NCBI GenBank assembly: GCA_964035575.1
Contig: OZ037919.1
Span: forward strand, 620,001-684,000
Reading direction: 5' to 3'
Source: Rhynchopus sp. YZ270_cl-10
Taxonomy: Eukaryota; Euglenozoa; Diplonemea; Diplonemida; Diplonemidae
Length of the DNA: 64,000 bases
The notes under the pieces are model-generated. The model saw only the letters and a list, made by a program, of their open reading frames with translations, was not told the DNA's origin and did not search any database. Made by a program: the position numbers and the translations under genes. Positions 43,100-57,300 of the stretch are shown here, piece by piece; within the stretch, counting starts at the first letter, position 1, and the number at the start of each line of letters is the position of its first letter.

Positions 43100-44744
43100 A
43101 TGGACAACCAACTAAAATCCGCATTGTTCCAGGGGCTGCGGAAGGTGTGCGCACCGTGCTCGTATCTGCGGCGGAGTAGGGGGGCGCAGATGATGGTGGT
43201 GTTGACTATCGTGATCACATCAGCGTCGTTCGCGACACGAGCGGGGACGAAACGGAAGCTACGACGAGACATGCGTGGCGAGCTTGCTTCGGTCCAACGC
43301 TGGATCGACCCTATCTCTCACATCATTCACGGAAACCGACCCCGCAATGCGACGGAGACACACTGCGCCAACAACACCGAACTCTTTCCCGGCGAAGTCC
43401 ACGACCCCTTTACCAACGGAAGCTATCACTGGGAACCCGCTGCATCATGCACTCTCAAGCGTTTTGATACAGCGGAAGCTGCGGCATGTGTTTATGGACA
43501 GAAAGTTGCGTTTTTTGGCGATTCTTTGACAGACGACCTATCGCGCGGCTTCATGGAAAAGATAGGAGACAGCATTGAGGCAACCACGAAAGAGCGTATC
43601 AGACACAGCAGGGTCAACACAGAAGGGTCTGCGGTGGGGTCGTTTCATTGGACACACTCTGCCTTCGCGCTGGACCCGACGGATGCTGTGGAGCGTCCGA
43701 ACGCATCGAAGGCACTCTCCGCAGCAGATGTTGTCGTTCTGCACCACTCCACCTGGGATATGGGCACGTCATGTAAAGGTATGGGTCTCATCTTATGAAC
43801 CTCTCTCTTTTGGAAACCCATGCCGAAGGTGACTAAGGATCATCTTATAAGCTTTTACTTTTTTGTGGAAGCGTACAACTAACAAACTCTCCCCCTGTTT
43901 CGTTCCCGTTTTTCCTGTGTGGGCGAAGATAGTTATTGACACCGTAGTATTTTTCGTTCATTATTTTTGCGTTTCCAAACGGAGGCTATGTTCCCTCTCT
44001 TTCACCATGTTCCCTCTCTTTACACCATGTTCCCTCTCTTTACACTATGTTCCCTCTCTTTACACCATGTTCCCTCTCTTTACACCATGTTCCCTCTCTT
44101 TACACCATGTTCCCTCTCTTTACACCATGTTCCCTCTCTTTACACCATGTTCCCTCTCTTACACCATGTTCCCTCTCTTTACACCATGTTCCCTCTCTTT
44201 ACACCATGTTCCCTCAGGGTTGCTACCATTCTATGATGCCCTCAAAGCACGCCTTTTAAAGGTACGTGCTGCGATGAAGCCTACGTCACGTCTGCTGCTT
44301 TACGATTTGCACTGGATCTTCCACCGACGCTGCCTTGCGAAGGGGGGTCCGCATAAGATGTGCTTCAAATGTAACAACCCGCAGCGGGTACGTGCGTACC
44401 GTGCGGCACTGCGTCTGGCCGCTGCGTGCACAGGGACGGAGTTCTTCAGCACGGCAGAGGTCTACAAGCAGATGCCCGCACACACGAACGACGGCATCCA
44501 CTACGACCGGTCCCTCTGGACCATGGAAAGCAATGTTCTCCTGAACGGCCTCTGCATGCGCGATGGCGCCCCACCGATGCGTTTCAACAACCCAGTTACC
44601 TGCGTAGGAGAAGCCAAAGGAGGGGAGGAAGCTGCACAGCTGCAGCGCTGGCAAGCAGAGCTCTCCCCTGACGTGCTCGGATGCGACTGTCTGCTTGCAA
44701 ATCAGATGCAGAACAGCACTGTCAAATCATCGAAGGTACGGTAG
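43100..44744 (+). CDS. SGNH/PC-esterase-like type II membrane protein
   Basis: Two exons, 43100-43778 and 44218-44744, give about 401 aa. The phase-1 intron of 439 bp runs from GTATGG to CCTCAG and joins TSCK to GLLPFYDAL. The N-terminus has one membrane segment (MMVVLTIVITSASFA, about residues 32-47) with basic flanks, as in Golgi type II enzymes. The catalytic domain carries block I KVAFFGDSLTDDLSRGF (Ser nucleophile in GDSL) and, near the C-terminus, HTNDGIHYDRSLW, whose Asp-x2-His would complete the triad. VVVLHHSTWDMG lies between them. This layout matches the PC-esterase family (Pmr5/Cas1p, TBL-type), which adds or removes O-acetyl groups on glycans. The substrate cannot be inferred. 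An alternative splice donor GTACGG lies just before the stop, so a longer C-terminus is conceivable. Confidence 0.8.
43827..43863 (+). repeat. hairpin repeat S3, truncated copy inside intron
   Basis: AGGTGACTAAGGATCATCTT, then ATAAGCTTTTACTTTTTT, lies in the esterase intron and lacks the loop and right stem of the hairpin. Confidence 0.5.
43988..44215 (+). repeat. 20-bp minisatellite in esterase intron
   Basis: About 11 near-identical copies of ACACCATGTTCCCTCTCTTT end one base before the acceptor AG. One copy lacks a base. The unit is pyrimidine-rich and the last copy itself supplies the 3' splice site (CCCTCAG). Confidence 0.85.
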
Positions 44745-45334
44745 AGTGCAAACCTAACCAAAGCATAATGCGGTGCAAATTGGGGTTTTGGAGGGGGAGA
44801 GAAAGGTGGGGTATTTTGTGTGGAAAAGGATGTCCTTTCTCTGGTTGTTTTCGTTGTTTTTTGGTGGAAGGCTTCGAATAACACAAACGTTTTATCTATG
44901 TTTCCCTAGATTTTTATTTTGCAATATTCATCTCTCATTCGAAAGAAAAGAAAACAACTCCCTGAGGCTCTTTACAATGATGAGAATATTAACCAAAACC
45001 CCACACCAAGTGTGACTCTCACTCACACCGCTGGCGGGCACACTTCGGCACGTGCCTGTGAGGGCTGCCCTGATTGATCTTCCCAGTAACTAGCGAATGC
45101 TGCCTGAGTATAAAACAATTTCACCTTATTTCCCCCTCCCTCTTCTACCCTCTTTCCCCCTCCTCCCCAACCCTACACACCAGGACACATATTTCAAATT
45201 ATTTTTTTTTGTGTCAACCCCACACCACCCTAGTGGACTATACTCCGTTCAGGCGTTACCCACTCTAAATCTGTTCTCAAACACACCCTGTTTTTCCTCA
45301 TGCGTCGTATTGCAGTGGAATAAGTAGTTTTACC
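44745..45334. other. spacer before the giant gene
   Basis: No gene. It contains the 10-bp palindrome GGCACGTGCC (about 45048) in a GC-rich patch and a C/T-rich tract at about 45118-45180. Confidence 0.45.
45118..45180 (+). promoter_or_regulatory. C/T-rich tract before giant gene
   Basis: A pyrimidine-rich run ending CACCAGG about 150 bases before the ATG at 45335. A possible acceptor at CCAG would leave a leader of about 150 nt. Confidence 0.4.
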
Positions 45335-48300
45335 ATGCCACCTATATCACGGGGCGTTTGTATGGCTGTGCGGGATGATTGGTGCACATCTTCTGGAGGG
45401 ATGTGCACAAAGCGTGCGTCTCCTTCTCGCTTCTTGCCGCCTCGATGTTCTGTGGTGCTCTGTCTGTGTGTTGTCAGTATGTTGCAGGGTGGCGACGCAG
45501 TTGACACTAAGACTGTGTCGTTGTCGATGTCTGTGTCGCATAGCTTGTCAGAGTCTAGGTCAAAGTCGAGGTCAATGTCATTGAGCGCTTCGTTGAGTGA
45601 GAGTGGGAGTATGTCGAGGAGTGGGAGCGTGTCGTTGTCGCTCCCGACAGCGAGCGGGTCGATGTCCTTGAGTCTGTCGAGAACAGAGAGTCGGTCGGGG
45701 AGTTTGTCTGTGTCGCGGAGTGTGTCGTTGTCGCTGCCTACCGGGAGTGCGTCGTTGAGCGAGACGAAGTCGGGGACGCTGTCGCGGTCGGTGTCTGTGT
45801 CGTTGTCTCTTCCGACGGGGTCTGCGAGCCATTCGGTTTCGTTGTCGCTGCCGACGGGGAGTGCGAGCTTTTCAAAGAGTGTGACGCATTCAGTATCGAG
45901 GTCTGCGTCGCAGAGTGTGTCGTTGTCGCTGCCGACCGGGAGTGCATCGCACAGCAAATCCATGTCGTTGCCCACAGCGACAGCGTCCTTTTCAACCTCA
46001 TTGTCGCCGACGTTTTCGGTGTCCCCGACACACAGTACGTCGCTGTCGCTGCCGACGGGGACAGCCTCTCATTCCCTCTCGATGTCGCTCCCCACAGGGA
46101 CTGCGTCGGTCTCCTATTCTCTGTCCACCTCACACACCTTCTCCTTGCCAACCGGAACTGCGTCCTCATCGTTATCCCTGAGTCTGCCGTCCGCATCAGG
46201 GTCGCTCACTATGACGCTTCCCACCGCTTCTAATACTGCTACGTACACCTTCTCGCTTCCCACCGGAACGGAGACTTTCTCTGATACAGGAACGTTCTCG
46301 AAGGAAGCGTATACCAATTTTACGATGCTCATGGCGCCTGCAGAGTTTGTAGAAGGGCAGGAGGTGAGGCTGCTGATCGGAACAATCCTAGAAGGGGTGC
46401 AGCAGAAGCTGCTGCGCTACAATGTGTCCGACAAAGGGGATACCAACTACAAAACGTCTCTAAGCGTCGCTGTGGTGAAGTTCTCGAGCGTCTATGCGAC
46501 GGATTGTGAGAAATACTTTGCCTCCGATGCCACCGCAGATATACTACAACGTTACGACCGCTTTGGCGTAGAGTACGATGTCAAGATGGCAGGAGAGATC
46601 TATGTCGCTCAAGGATACGTTACTGTCACCACCCCTCTGCGGCACCATGGAGAATGGCTGATCTGTTTCAAACACCACACAACCCCCGCATCAAAGTGGA
46701 AAATCCCTGATCCTCTCCGCGACAAATGGACAGTGTTCATTACCAGTGTAGGCACCCACGCGGATGATACAATACCTATGTACACCCAAGCGCAGTTGGG
46801 ACGGTATGTCTTCACCTCACCAGCGGCAGGGCTATATTATCACCTCCCCGAGGCGACAGAGGGGCAGTACGCTGTGATGCAACTCCTTGCAAGCAATGGC
46901 ATGAACTTCACGTACACCTCCTCACGGTGTGGTCGAGGGGACCTACAGCAATGCGCCCTCGGCGACAATCTCAAAATCGTTCCGGAAGGGTCTCCTTGCA
47001 CGGTTGAACGGACCGGGTTTAACCTATACAAATCGTATCTCGGATCACGCTATGTCAGAACTACAGGAGAATGGGAGCCACACGCTTACCGTGGTATTAT
47101 TGAAGGCGCAACACAAGGAGGAGTTGGTCGGATGGGGACACAGTACGCAAACCCTTCGGTAGACACATGGACTGCAGCGGGGTCGGCCTATGACGCGAAC
47201 AACGATGATATGCGAAAGGAAACACCCTACCCACGCACCGTTCACCCCCCAGGTGGTGAACAAAGCCATTCCTATGCTTATGTACGTCTTCCGCTCACCC
47301 CTGGAGCTCGATTTGAGGTCTGTTTTTCATCTCTCGCGCAACGTCAGGCGACGGCACTGCAGAACAACTCTGCATTACAGAATATTCCGCTCTGGGGTAA
47401 ATTGGCGCGTTGCAGCAATCCTCATTCATGCGGAAGCGCGACCAGCCTTTCTTTTGAAGTTCTCAACGAAACTGTTGCCTGGAGCATGAACGACCTGACC
47501 CCAGGGACCTGGGGCAGCATTCTCTTTCACGATATCTCGACCAAACTCAACTCCTACCCTGCTGGGGGAATGCGTGACCTCGCATCCCCTGTTGAAGCGC
47601 CAACCGACTCTGCAGCTACCCCTGTGGACAGTCCTTTGCAAGGTGTGTATCCGGTGCCCAATGCGTTTAATAGGATTGACAACTACTGGGCACCCCAAGG
47701 GGGCGACTACTTCAGAATCGTGAGGATGAAGGACAGCAGCTTCGAGGAGGAGCGCACCGAGTCGTTCCCTTCTGTGGGGTGCTGGAGTCGTGAGTTGGAT
47801 GGACGGTCGTATTACACTCAAGGGGGCTTTTCGGATGAGGGTGCGTACCGTCCTATAGGGTCCTTCGATCTGCATGACGACCCAACCAAAGATATGTCCA
47901 CACGCCGTGACGACCATGTGAACCAGAGTCTTGCGTTTAGTACGTTGTATCTCCCAGAGGCGGGAAGTTCGTGGATGGTGTGCTACCGAAAGACCTGTGG
48001 GCATGAGAGTGGCGGGTACGCGGTGTGCGCGAAGCATGCTGGGATGAGGGTGCTGCCGTATTTTGACCCTTCCCAAGCGGACTTACCTAGTCTCCGTCGG
48101 TGGGGCAGCGCGCTGAAGGATTACCACAGAATGCCCGGATTCTTCTATGGACGGACCTATGGTGGCAATCCAATGGCGCTTCTCCCAGGAAAGCACCCCA
48201 CCAAACAAAACAGCACCTACCCGCCCCGCGTTGTCTGGCATATGAACGACACCCGAGAGGGCACCTGGGGACCGCTTCTTATCGAAATTTCACATCCTTC

Positions 48301-51300
48301 GGAAATCACCTCAGAATCATTGGATTCGCGTCAATGGAACTACGATAAGCTTGCGAACAGTGCGGACGTATGGAATGATGTAAAAGGCTCTGTGGTTCGA
48401 TTGGTTCCATGGCAGTATTCCTGCGATTATTTGAGGGTACACGATGTGCTTGGAGCAGAAAGCCGTAAAGGGGGGCTTATAGAATGCAACTCTGCAGAAG
48501 CATATAAAATGAATGTTTCATTGTGCTATGCGACGCAGGCAAATTTATCGAGAAGCACCTCCTTGGCATTTTACATAATGACGCCGGCTGTTGGAGAGAA
48601 ATACCGGGTGTGCTTTCGGCTGCATTCATGGAATTGGGTTGAAGTTTCTGAGGCAATTTCGCCTGCATGGCTCCCAGAGCATCCTTCTTATGCGAGAGAG
48701 CGCGATGTGATTTCGCTCACAACAAATTTCTTTATAGCAACCAATCCCCCCACCATTACTGCAGAGGTGCATGACAGCCAGACCCTCTCGGAGCTATTAT
48801 TTCTCATCAAAGACAGCAGCACCGCGCTCAGCACCGCTCGAAGGGGGAGCTGCACTCCTGGATCGAACCCTCTCCTCACGTCTCTCTGCGAATCCACCTC
48901 TGGCGACGTTTTCCGCATTGTCCCCTCCGCACCACCACACCATGACCCACGATACAGCCTCCCTGGTCCAAGCTCCTGCGAAATCAATCCGTTTACCTAT
49001 GATGTCAACCTTATTGACGATAGTTTGTCTTTATACTGCGAAGCGGAGGGGAGCGGGGAGAGGAATAGATCTGGGTTATCACACCGGGTTTGCGGCGATA
49101 CGCAATTTGCGAGAAAGGTGTGTGGGGGGAAGTCTTGCAATGCTACTACTGATGTGGGGGAAACAGAGCTTCTCGCATTCCTGCAGGATTCTCATGCCGG
49201 GGGTGATGTCTACGATGATATACTCCCTTACGACACCACACAGTACGATGCAGCTGGAGTTGCCGCCTTCGTCACCCCACCTCCGCACCTCGCGAACCGT
49301 ACAGTCATACTATGCTACAAACAAGCACACCTTGCAAATTGGGTTATCTTCAATAACTCCATGAAGCTGGAACCTGATGCTCGTTTCTCTGTATCTTACC
49401 CTATGTATAATGTTAATTCGCCAGGAAGAGGGGGAGGAGGAGGAGGAGGGGGAGGAGGAGCAGGTTCCGTCCTTTTAGGCGGAATGTTGCAAAAATTTGT
49501 GGTGCGTTTTCCATATAATATTTCTTCGATAGGGAATGCGACTCTCGCGAATAGTGTGGTGAATGACAACTCTGGGGGGTCAGTGGTGAGCGGGATTCTT
49601 CCGAAAGGGTTTCGCGCGAAATTGGTGAAGGCGTCTAAAAATGGCAATGATGGCTGTATGAACCCTGCTGGAGATACACCGTCTATACCCTTCGGATCTT
49701 TTACCACCCGATATGTCGTGGAAAAACGAAATGAATTAATCTTCCACCTCTCCGTCCCGCAGTCCTCCGGACAGTACCATCTTTGCCTGCAAATTCAAGA
49801 AAATGTTGGGTCCTCTGCACGCAACTCTGGCCGTTCCTGGTGGCGGCCCAACCCGTATTCTTACTCTTATTTGGTACGCGAAAATGGTGTTCGATGGTAC
49901 GCTACTACAGGAAATCACCCTACGAATAACGGAGTGTCTACAGTACAACTCGTGAAATGCAGTCCAACCGATTTTTTTGTGAACATAACGGATCATCCAG
50001 AGTGCACCTTCGGCCCTTCTAATACCAATGCTGAGTCTAGTAGCGAGGTTTTCTCCACGAACCCAGGAGAGGATGCGGTAAAACTCATTGCCTTTAACGA
50101 CTCCTGCAGCGGTGCGGTATTCAGCGAATCCTTTTGGGGACCCTCAGAGCACGTTGGGGTCGAAGGGGGTGGGGTAAATGGCATTTCCAACCTCGGACCT
50201 GCGGATGGACCGATCGATGTGGCGTCGTTCACCTCAGCACATCCTCCATCCTCTGTTGACGCTGCGGTTCAATTCAAACTTTGTGTAAAAACATCGTATG
50301 TATTCGATTCTGTAGCAGGGTTTGTGTTTACTTCTTCTCCAGGGTCGGTACAACGGCGGGTTTGGGTGGAGGTTGCACAGCATGATATACAAAGCCACCA
50401 CTTTGATTCCCAAATCCAAATTTTGAATGAATACAACAGACGTCCTGCATATTCAACGAAACCCTCTCTTATAAAAAGCTGGAGTGTCTCTGATTCTATC
50501 GCACCAATCAATTCAATGATATCACACCAAGGGGATACCGCGCTCTCCGGGGCTTCGACGGTTTATGTTTCAAACCCTGCTGCAAATTCTCCGTTTCATT
50601 CGGTGGGGTTCTGGTTTAATACGTTTTTGCCGACTCATTTACCGGGGAGAGTGATGAACGGTTCTTATGGAATTCATGAGGGAAATAGGTTTAAGTTGGT
50701 TGCCGCAAAAAACCCGAATAAGGCGAATGGAAATCCGGATTGGGCGAATTCCAGATGGGGTGATGCCTCATTATGGGACGATGTGAACTACGTGGCCGAA
50801 TCGTGTTATGGAGAGTCCGCACCTTCTGCAACCAATCTCGAATCTTGCGTGCAGGTGGACCACACAACGGGACTGTGCGCGAACCTCAGCGCTTCCGACA
50901 GTCGTGTCTTCGCGACCTTTCATATTCCCATCACGAATGCAGCGTATTTCGTTTGCTATCAAATTATTGGTGCAGACCCGACCAACCCAAATCCATGGTT
51001 GCTTCTCCCCTCTGACTCTGGTGGGTATCACGTCTTTGCTCATCCCGCATTTCTCTCCGTTAAAAGCGACTACAGCAAAACAAACCTCTCAGTCTTTGAC
51101 CTTGCAGTCTCAAACGCATCAGAGAGCACAGCAAGCTCTGTGTCCACATGGTGCGCATCCTCGGGGACGGAGAATATCACAGAAGGGTTTGACTGTCAAG
51201 GAGAAAATATGGGTTTTTCCAACGACCTCATTTCCATCGTAAATGGATCGCAGGTCTGCACGGTTCCTACCATAGCACCAACTGGAGGTTCTGCGTGGTG

Positions 51301-54300
51301 GGGGTTGTATACGGTATTCAATACGACAGCAAAGGTTGCTGATAATGGCGTGTCTTTTGCTCTTCCGCCGACTCTCCCCGATCCTTCTGGAAGATATAAA
51401 ATCTGTGTGTACAAAGCAGGGGATGGCGCAGGGTACAATTCATCGTCGCATATTTCCCGGCAAGGTGTCGTGTATCAGGTGTGGAACGGTGGTGCGTTGT
51501 CAACCGGAGGGGGTTCTGCGTATTGGAGGGATTTCAACTCCGATATGACGCCAGATCGAATTGATGTGACGCATGGTGTAGAAGTGAACACCACAGCGCA
51601 ATTTGTAGAATATCTTGGCAACAATGTGACCCAAAACAGCTATATTAACATCACAGCAGCTGAGGTAACGGACCCTACCACGCAACAGACGTCGCACACC
51701 CCTTTGGTTCGTACCGGAAGCAAAGTCCGGTTTTTTTTGCAGTTGCAGTCCTCAACAGCAGAGGCCTTCCCCTTTGGGAACAACGCAGTTGAGGTGGGAA
51801 AGTGCATCACGACGTTGTCTGGGAGCCATCCGTTCGGTTCTTTCGCCCACCTTGCGTGCGATCAGGTTCTTTGGCCTGGAGATTCTACGGCAAATTTGCT
51901 GGATCGTCACTTATTTGACATAATCGGTGAAAAAGCTTCTGCAACTGGTGCAGGGTCATGCTCTGCAGCAGAAGGCAAACACTTTGGCTGGGATTTTGCA
52001 GGATTGAGACAATATATGGCCGAAGGGGGTGTCTGGCTGGATATCACATACAACGGCGTTTGTCCAGAAACACATTTCGGATGCGGTGTGCGGTTTCGTA
52101 CGACACACAAAGGGGTGTACCTCTACAGCAATCCACAATGGCTGAACGTACAACGTAACACCCCTGATGGATTAATGTTCGATGGGGTCCTAGAAGAGAC
52201 TGCGGTTGGCCCAAAAAAAATGGATGTTTCGAACACATTTGTCATGGTGTGCGACCATGAAGGGACGTGCTATGTCAATATCGTTCCTCTTTTTAAGGGT
52301 CCGAGAGAATTTGCTCCAAACGGGACGGTTTCGATTCGGTACTCAACGTTTGATTATACGGCGGGAGGGGAAGGGTTGGTGACTCCAATTGAAGTGGCAA
52401 ATGGGGTTAATGCGGCAAGGTTTCACATTGCAGAGAGTCAACAGATGGAGTGGAGTGGGGGTGCGTTTCAATACAGCGCCGTGCCGGTATTGGCGGTGGA
52501 TGTGCCGTATTATTATGACGTCTTCATGCAGGCTGTGGCGGACAGTGGTGCCTCCCGTGTGGTGCGCCGTTTTGCGATCAGAACAGAGCGGCCCTACCCG
52601 ACAGCTGTCACAGCGCATTTCATCCAAAACCTCGACACCGTTCTCCTCCCCGGCACGCAGAGTTACAACAAAGAGCCGGCCCCGGTTGTCCATACATCCT
52701 CCAATCTCAATCATTTAACCGCAGAGGTAGGGTCCTATTTGGAAGCATTGTCGCCGTATCGGTTTGTGTTTTCATTGAATTCTGATAGTTCTGATAAACA
52801 ACGTGGCACTCGAACCATCAAAACTGCGAATATCGGCGCCATCGGAGGCTGGGTGCTGTCAGGAACGGTGAGCAGTATAAACAGTGAAAGCAACATGGTG
52901 TTGGCGGTGTTGACGAGCACAGAGCTGTACGGGAACGCTTCTTCTGAGAAATATACGTCCGAAGGCAATCTTGCGGATACACCTAACGAGGTTTCAGCCA
53001 TCCTCAAAGGGGTCGCTCCAAAGGCCGCCTTTGAATCTACATCGGAAGCTCCCCTTCAGACCACCGCGTTTTGCGTTGACTTTCGGATCCTCAATAATAT
53101 AGGTTGCTCCAGGTTTGAACAGAGCGGAGGGTGTACGATTAGCTTCTTCTTCGAAAACCCTCAAATCCCAATAGGAACACCAGACACTATCCACGGAGGC
53201 CGTCTCATCCAGCGTCGCCTTGAAATGAAGCTGACCATCCCGGTGCGTGTCGTGGCGTCAACGTTGAAGGTGTTTACTTCAACACAGATTTCTCCTGCAC
53301 GCGATGCGATTGAGGTTATTGCCGTTCCTGGTACTCCGTGTTATGGGTTGTCCTATGATGGGAGTGCGAATGTCGGAAACTGTTTTCTCCCAGATGAATT
53401 TCATACCGGAAATATTTTTGCAAACTTCGGCGCGCCGTATCCTAATATGCGTGCAGGCATGCAGGGACGCGATGGGGTGCTTCTCGAGCATCTCGTACCG
53501 CATGATGCTTGCATTCATGCAGACCAAACGGGGTGTTTGGTTCCTGCATTTATGCCACGACGAACTGCGGTGGATCCACGAACTTTCCCTTCGATTTATG
53601 ACGTAAACGCTATCATTGGTGCCGCCTCTGCGTCTATTTGGGGGGCAAGAATGAGACTCCGCACCGACCAACCCTGCTATCTATGTGAATTCACCTTTCA
53701 CAGCTCTTCCGGCGCCGGACCAGATTCATACTTTGGAGTGATCAACGGGGTGGTGTCCGACCCTTCTGAAGTACAACACTACGGCACCACGACACTCACA
53801 TATGCAGAAGAACCCATCTCGATGCTATGTGAAGCCGACGTCTCCGAAGTCTACTTTGGTCCAAACGCGCTCCGCTCCTCATACTTCAGTGTTGCAGTAA
53901 ACGCTGTTTCTGGACCAAAAGGGGTGTCCGCAGGCTACCCACGCTGGTGGGTCTCTCTCGATACAACAGAAATTACGGTGGTCTCCCCACCCCGATCACT
54001 CCGACGGTATTACCTCGAAGAGTTCCAAACGCCTCAGGTCAAATCATTGCGGAGAACGTTTTCGCAGCAGATGGGCTCCGGGGCGGGAACTGTGTTTCGC
54101 TCATTGTATTTTGAGTCCTCAAATGGAACCGGTGGTATCCCTGTTGCGGGGAGTCCGGAGGTGAGGCGCATTGTGATTCGTGCGGTGGGGCCGACCTACT
54201 CCTCTCGGGCTCCCGGTAGCCTGCTGGAGGCAACCCAAAGACGTAGTTGTACGATCGAAATTTCTTTGCTCCAAGGTGTTCCTTCTCAGAAGATTCCTAA

Positions 54301-57300
54301 CCTAGGGAGATCCCGCCTGAAAGTGGTTTCTGTAGGAAATGGGGTGTCCCTCTGCACGACACCCGGAGATTGCAATAAATGGGAGATTTCAACCACATCC
54401 CTCGCTCTCGGCGTCGGAATCGAATGCAAAATCGTCACCACACACAACCGAGGCGACGCTACCTTACGAAATATCACGATAATCCCAGAAGGCGGTTCTT
54501 TGAGCACCCCGCTGTTCACCACCACGCTAGCTTCATCTTCCAACATAAAGTATATCCGCGAGACCACCCCTCTTGAAATGCCCCTGAACGCTACCCGCGG
54601 GGTATTTATTTCTACTCCAGTACATCTTGATAGCCCGTACAATGATGACCCAGATTTGATAGCGGAGAACTCCCGGATTGATCGGAAGGTAGGGTTATTG
54701 ACATATGGCAACGCAACTGTTGTGTTTGAACGCACTGCGACAACAAGAGAGGGGCGAATCTCTGATATATCCGAAGCAGGAACTGGAGTGGTGCAAATAC
54801 GTTATTCCTCTACCCTCCCTGCAGACCATACACCAATCCGCAATGCGGTCGTCAAACTCTGTGGTCTTCTCTCCCTCGCAGATGGATCCGAAACAATCGA
54901 ATTAGACCTATGCGATACCCTCCACCTCTGGGTGCGTCCTCCTACGTTGGCAACAGAGCTTCTTATTCTTCATGAAGACCCGGTTGTCACTCAGATTACC
55001 GGAGGGGGCCCGCCGAGTAGGTATTGTATCAACTCTCCTGCAACGTTGTTAACGTTTGATGTGATGTCGGTGTTCGCTGTGGTAGCGCATTCTTTGAAGA
55101 CGGTGCGGTTTGTGGGGTATGGAACCCCGTTGGAATATTCGTTATCTGCGAATGGACAGCAATTTAACGAGCCAGGGTCGTTTTATACCAATACCACTAC
55201 ATCTTTTGCGGATAAAATTCCGTTGGCAATGAGGGTCGCGCATAATTTGTCGTTTTCCGCCTTGGTAACTCAGATTGCTGTGCACGGAAGGATGCCGTCA
55301 GCAGCAACACAACTCTCCCTCTCCGCATCCCCACGGCACAGTAGCGGAGCGTCCCCTTCTACCATACGAAGCACCGCAAACTACACCTTTGTGCTCCCCT
55401 CCGATGTTGTAAAAGATTTTGCATCATGGGAAATCTCCCCCTTTGTCACAATGGACGAAGAATGTCCATTAAAACGCCACTTCTCTAGCCTCCATGACGG
55501 ATACCGTACCTTCAAACACCGTCCTGGCGCGTCGTGGTCGTACCTCAACGATGCTTATGTGGGGCTACCGTTTCCGATTCAAACGGTTGTGCTTGATGCA
55601 AAGGGGGGGCGTGCATGGGGGTTTGAAGATGGAGTGTTTGTTAAGGTCACAAAATATTCGCATTCCGGTTGCAATGATGGAGGTGGGGTGACAATATATC
55701 GACTTCCAACTACTGCTACCGCATTGAGTGGCCTATCCGTCATAGAAGGAGATGTGGCGAGTTTTGAGAAAGGTGGGTGGGGTGGAAGCGCGGTACCTAG
55801 CGTAGGGGGGATGGCATTGGTGTGGCCGGTGTTTGATGCCCCCTGCGCATCGTGCACCTTGCAGCTGGAGCTTTGTTTTTCAACCGCCACCTCGCTGGAA
55901 ACCTGCTTAGATCATAAAGGATCCTCACGCGCTTCAGATGTTGCTCCACTCTATTCGCAACGGATCCGACTTTCTAGACCATTTTCCGTTCGCCCACCGA
56001 AGGTAACGTCTCTCGCAGTGTCGCAACAGACGGTACCCCTGCTGGACACCTTGCAAGGTCGGGTAGAGGTGCAGACCGGTCGGATGTTTTCAATCGTTTT
56101 TACTAAGGTTTTGGAAATCCGCAGCAAAAATGAGTCCTGGGTGTTGAACCCCTACAACACCATGACCGAAGGCTATCTAGACTCCTCAACGACCCCTCCG
56201 GTGATGCTCGAAGTCTCTACTATATGGGTAGACGGAGAGGCAGCTATGCAGAGTGCTGCTGCATTGCGCTATGGAAATGGTGGGTTTATACATTCAGGGA
56301 CAATGTCGTCATGCTCGGTCCCATCCGAGCATTTATACCCAGAACATCAAAGGAAAAGGTCTGCCCTGGGGGTAGCAAACTGGCCTGAGGTTAACTTCTA
56401 CTTTATCCGTCCTTGCAGCGGCTGTGTCGTGCAGATCCGCTATCAGGTTACCGCGGGGGCGGAAATCCGATCCTTCTTACTACGCGACTTTGAACGCTTC
56501 ATTGATTCTGTTGGTGTTGACACTGCACCACCACGCTTATCAGCACCTCTGACCATGCGGGTCCGGGTTTGCGGTGTAAAATGGGTATTCGCAGGTCGTC
56601 CTCACCCGGCAATTCGACGACGAAAGAAATTCTCGGTCTCCCTCCTCTGGGCTGACCGGAACAACTTCCCCATGTGGGGCGGCGGGGTTCCCGCGACACT
56701 CCAATTCAACCGACCACATAGTTCAGGCAACGGAGCTGGGGGAGGTGGCAGTCCCCTCTTCGATCTCACCCCCGGAGCTGTCGCAACGGGGATGGAGGTA
56801 GAGGTGGCACAACCTTCTTTAGGGAGCGCTACCTTCATGTTTATGCTCCCGCGGGCCTGCTTCCGCTGCAAGCTCTCTGTGAAAGGGGTTGGGGTAACCA
56901 ATGCGCATGAGTTCACAGTGTTAACCGACCCCACCCGTTTTGTGGTCTCCCCGTTGTCCATGGTCGCATCGCGGAAGGTGATGACCAGCGCAACCGATAC
57001 TGCCTCCTGGGGTTTCACAATGTACGCTGCAGATGAGGCAGGAGACCGTGCATATACCTTAGGTGGGCCAGGCATGGCGCTTTTTCAACCCCTCTATTGC
57101 GATCATGCTTCTTATCAGGGAGTGCTTCTTAAGGTGAAGGTGTCGCCAGAACGGACGTATAGCGTGCTTTCAACAGATCTGTTAGTGACCTCGGTGACAA
57201 CAGGGGTGCCTACAGTGCGTGTGACTAATGGAACGACGTTGACAGATGGTGTTCCGCAGGGTGCGTTCTTTAGGGAGAGTACCCCCTCCGGCGAGATTGC

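Noticed and set aside
45298-45975. Minus-strand 225-codon ORF over the Ser-rich region
   Set aside because: Its Asp-rich repeats (VGSDNDT type) are the mirror of the SLSLPTGSAS repeats. The + strand frame continues for 14 kb, so this is a shadow.
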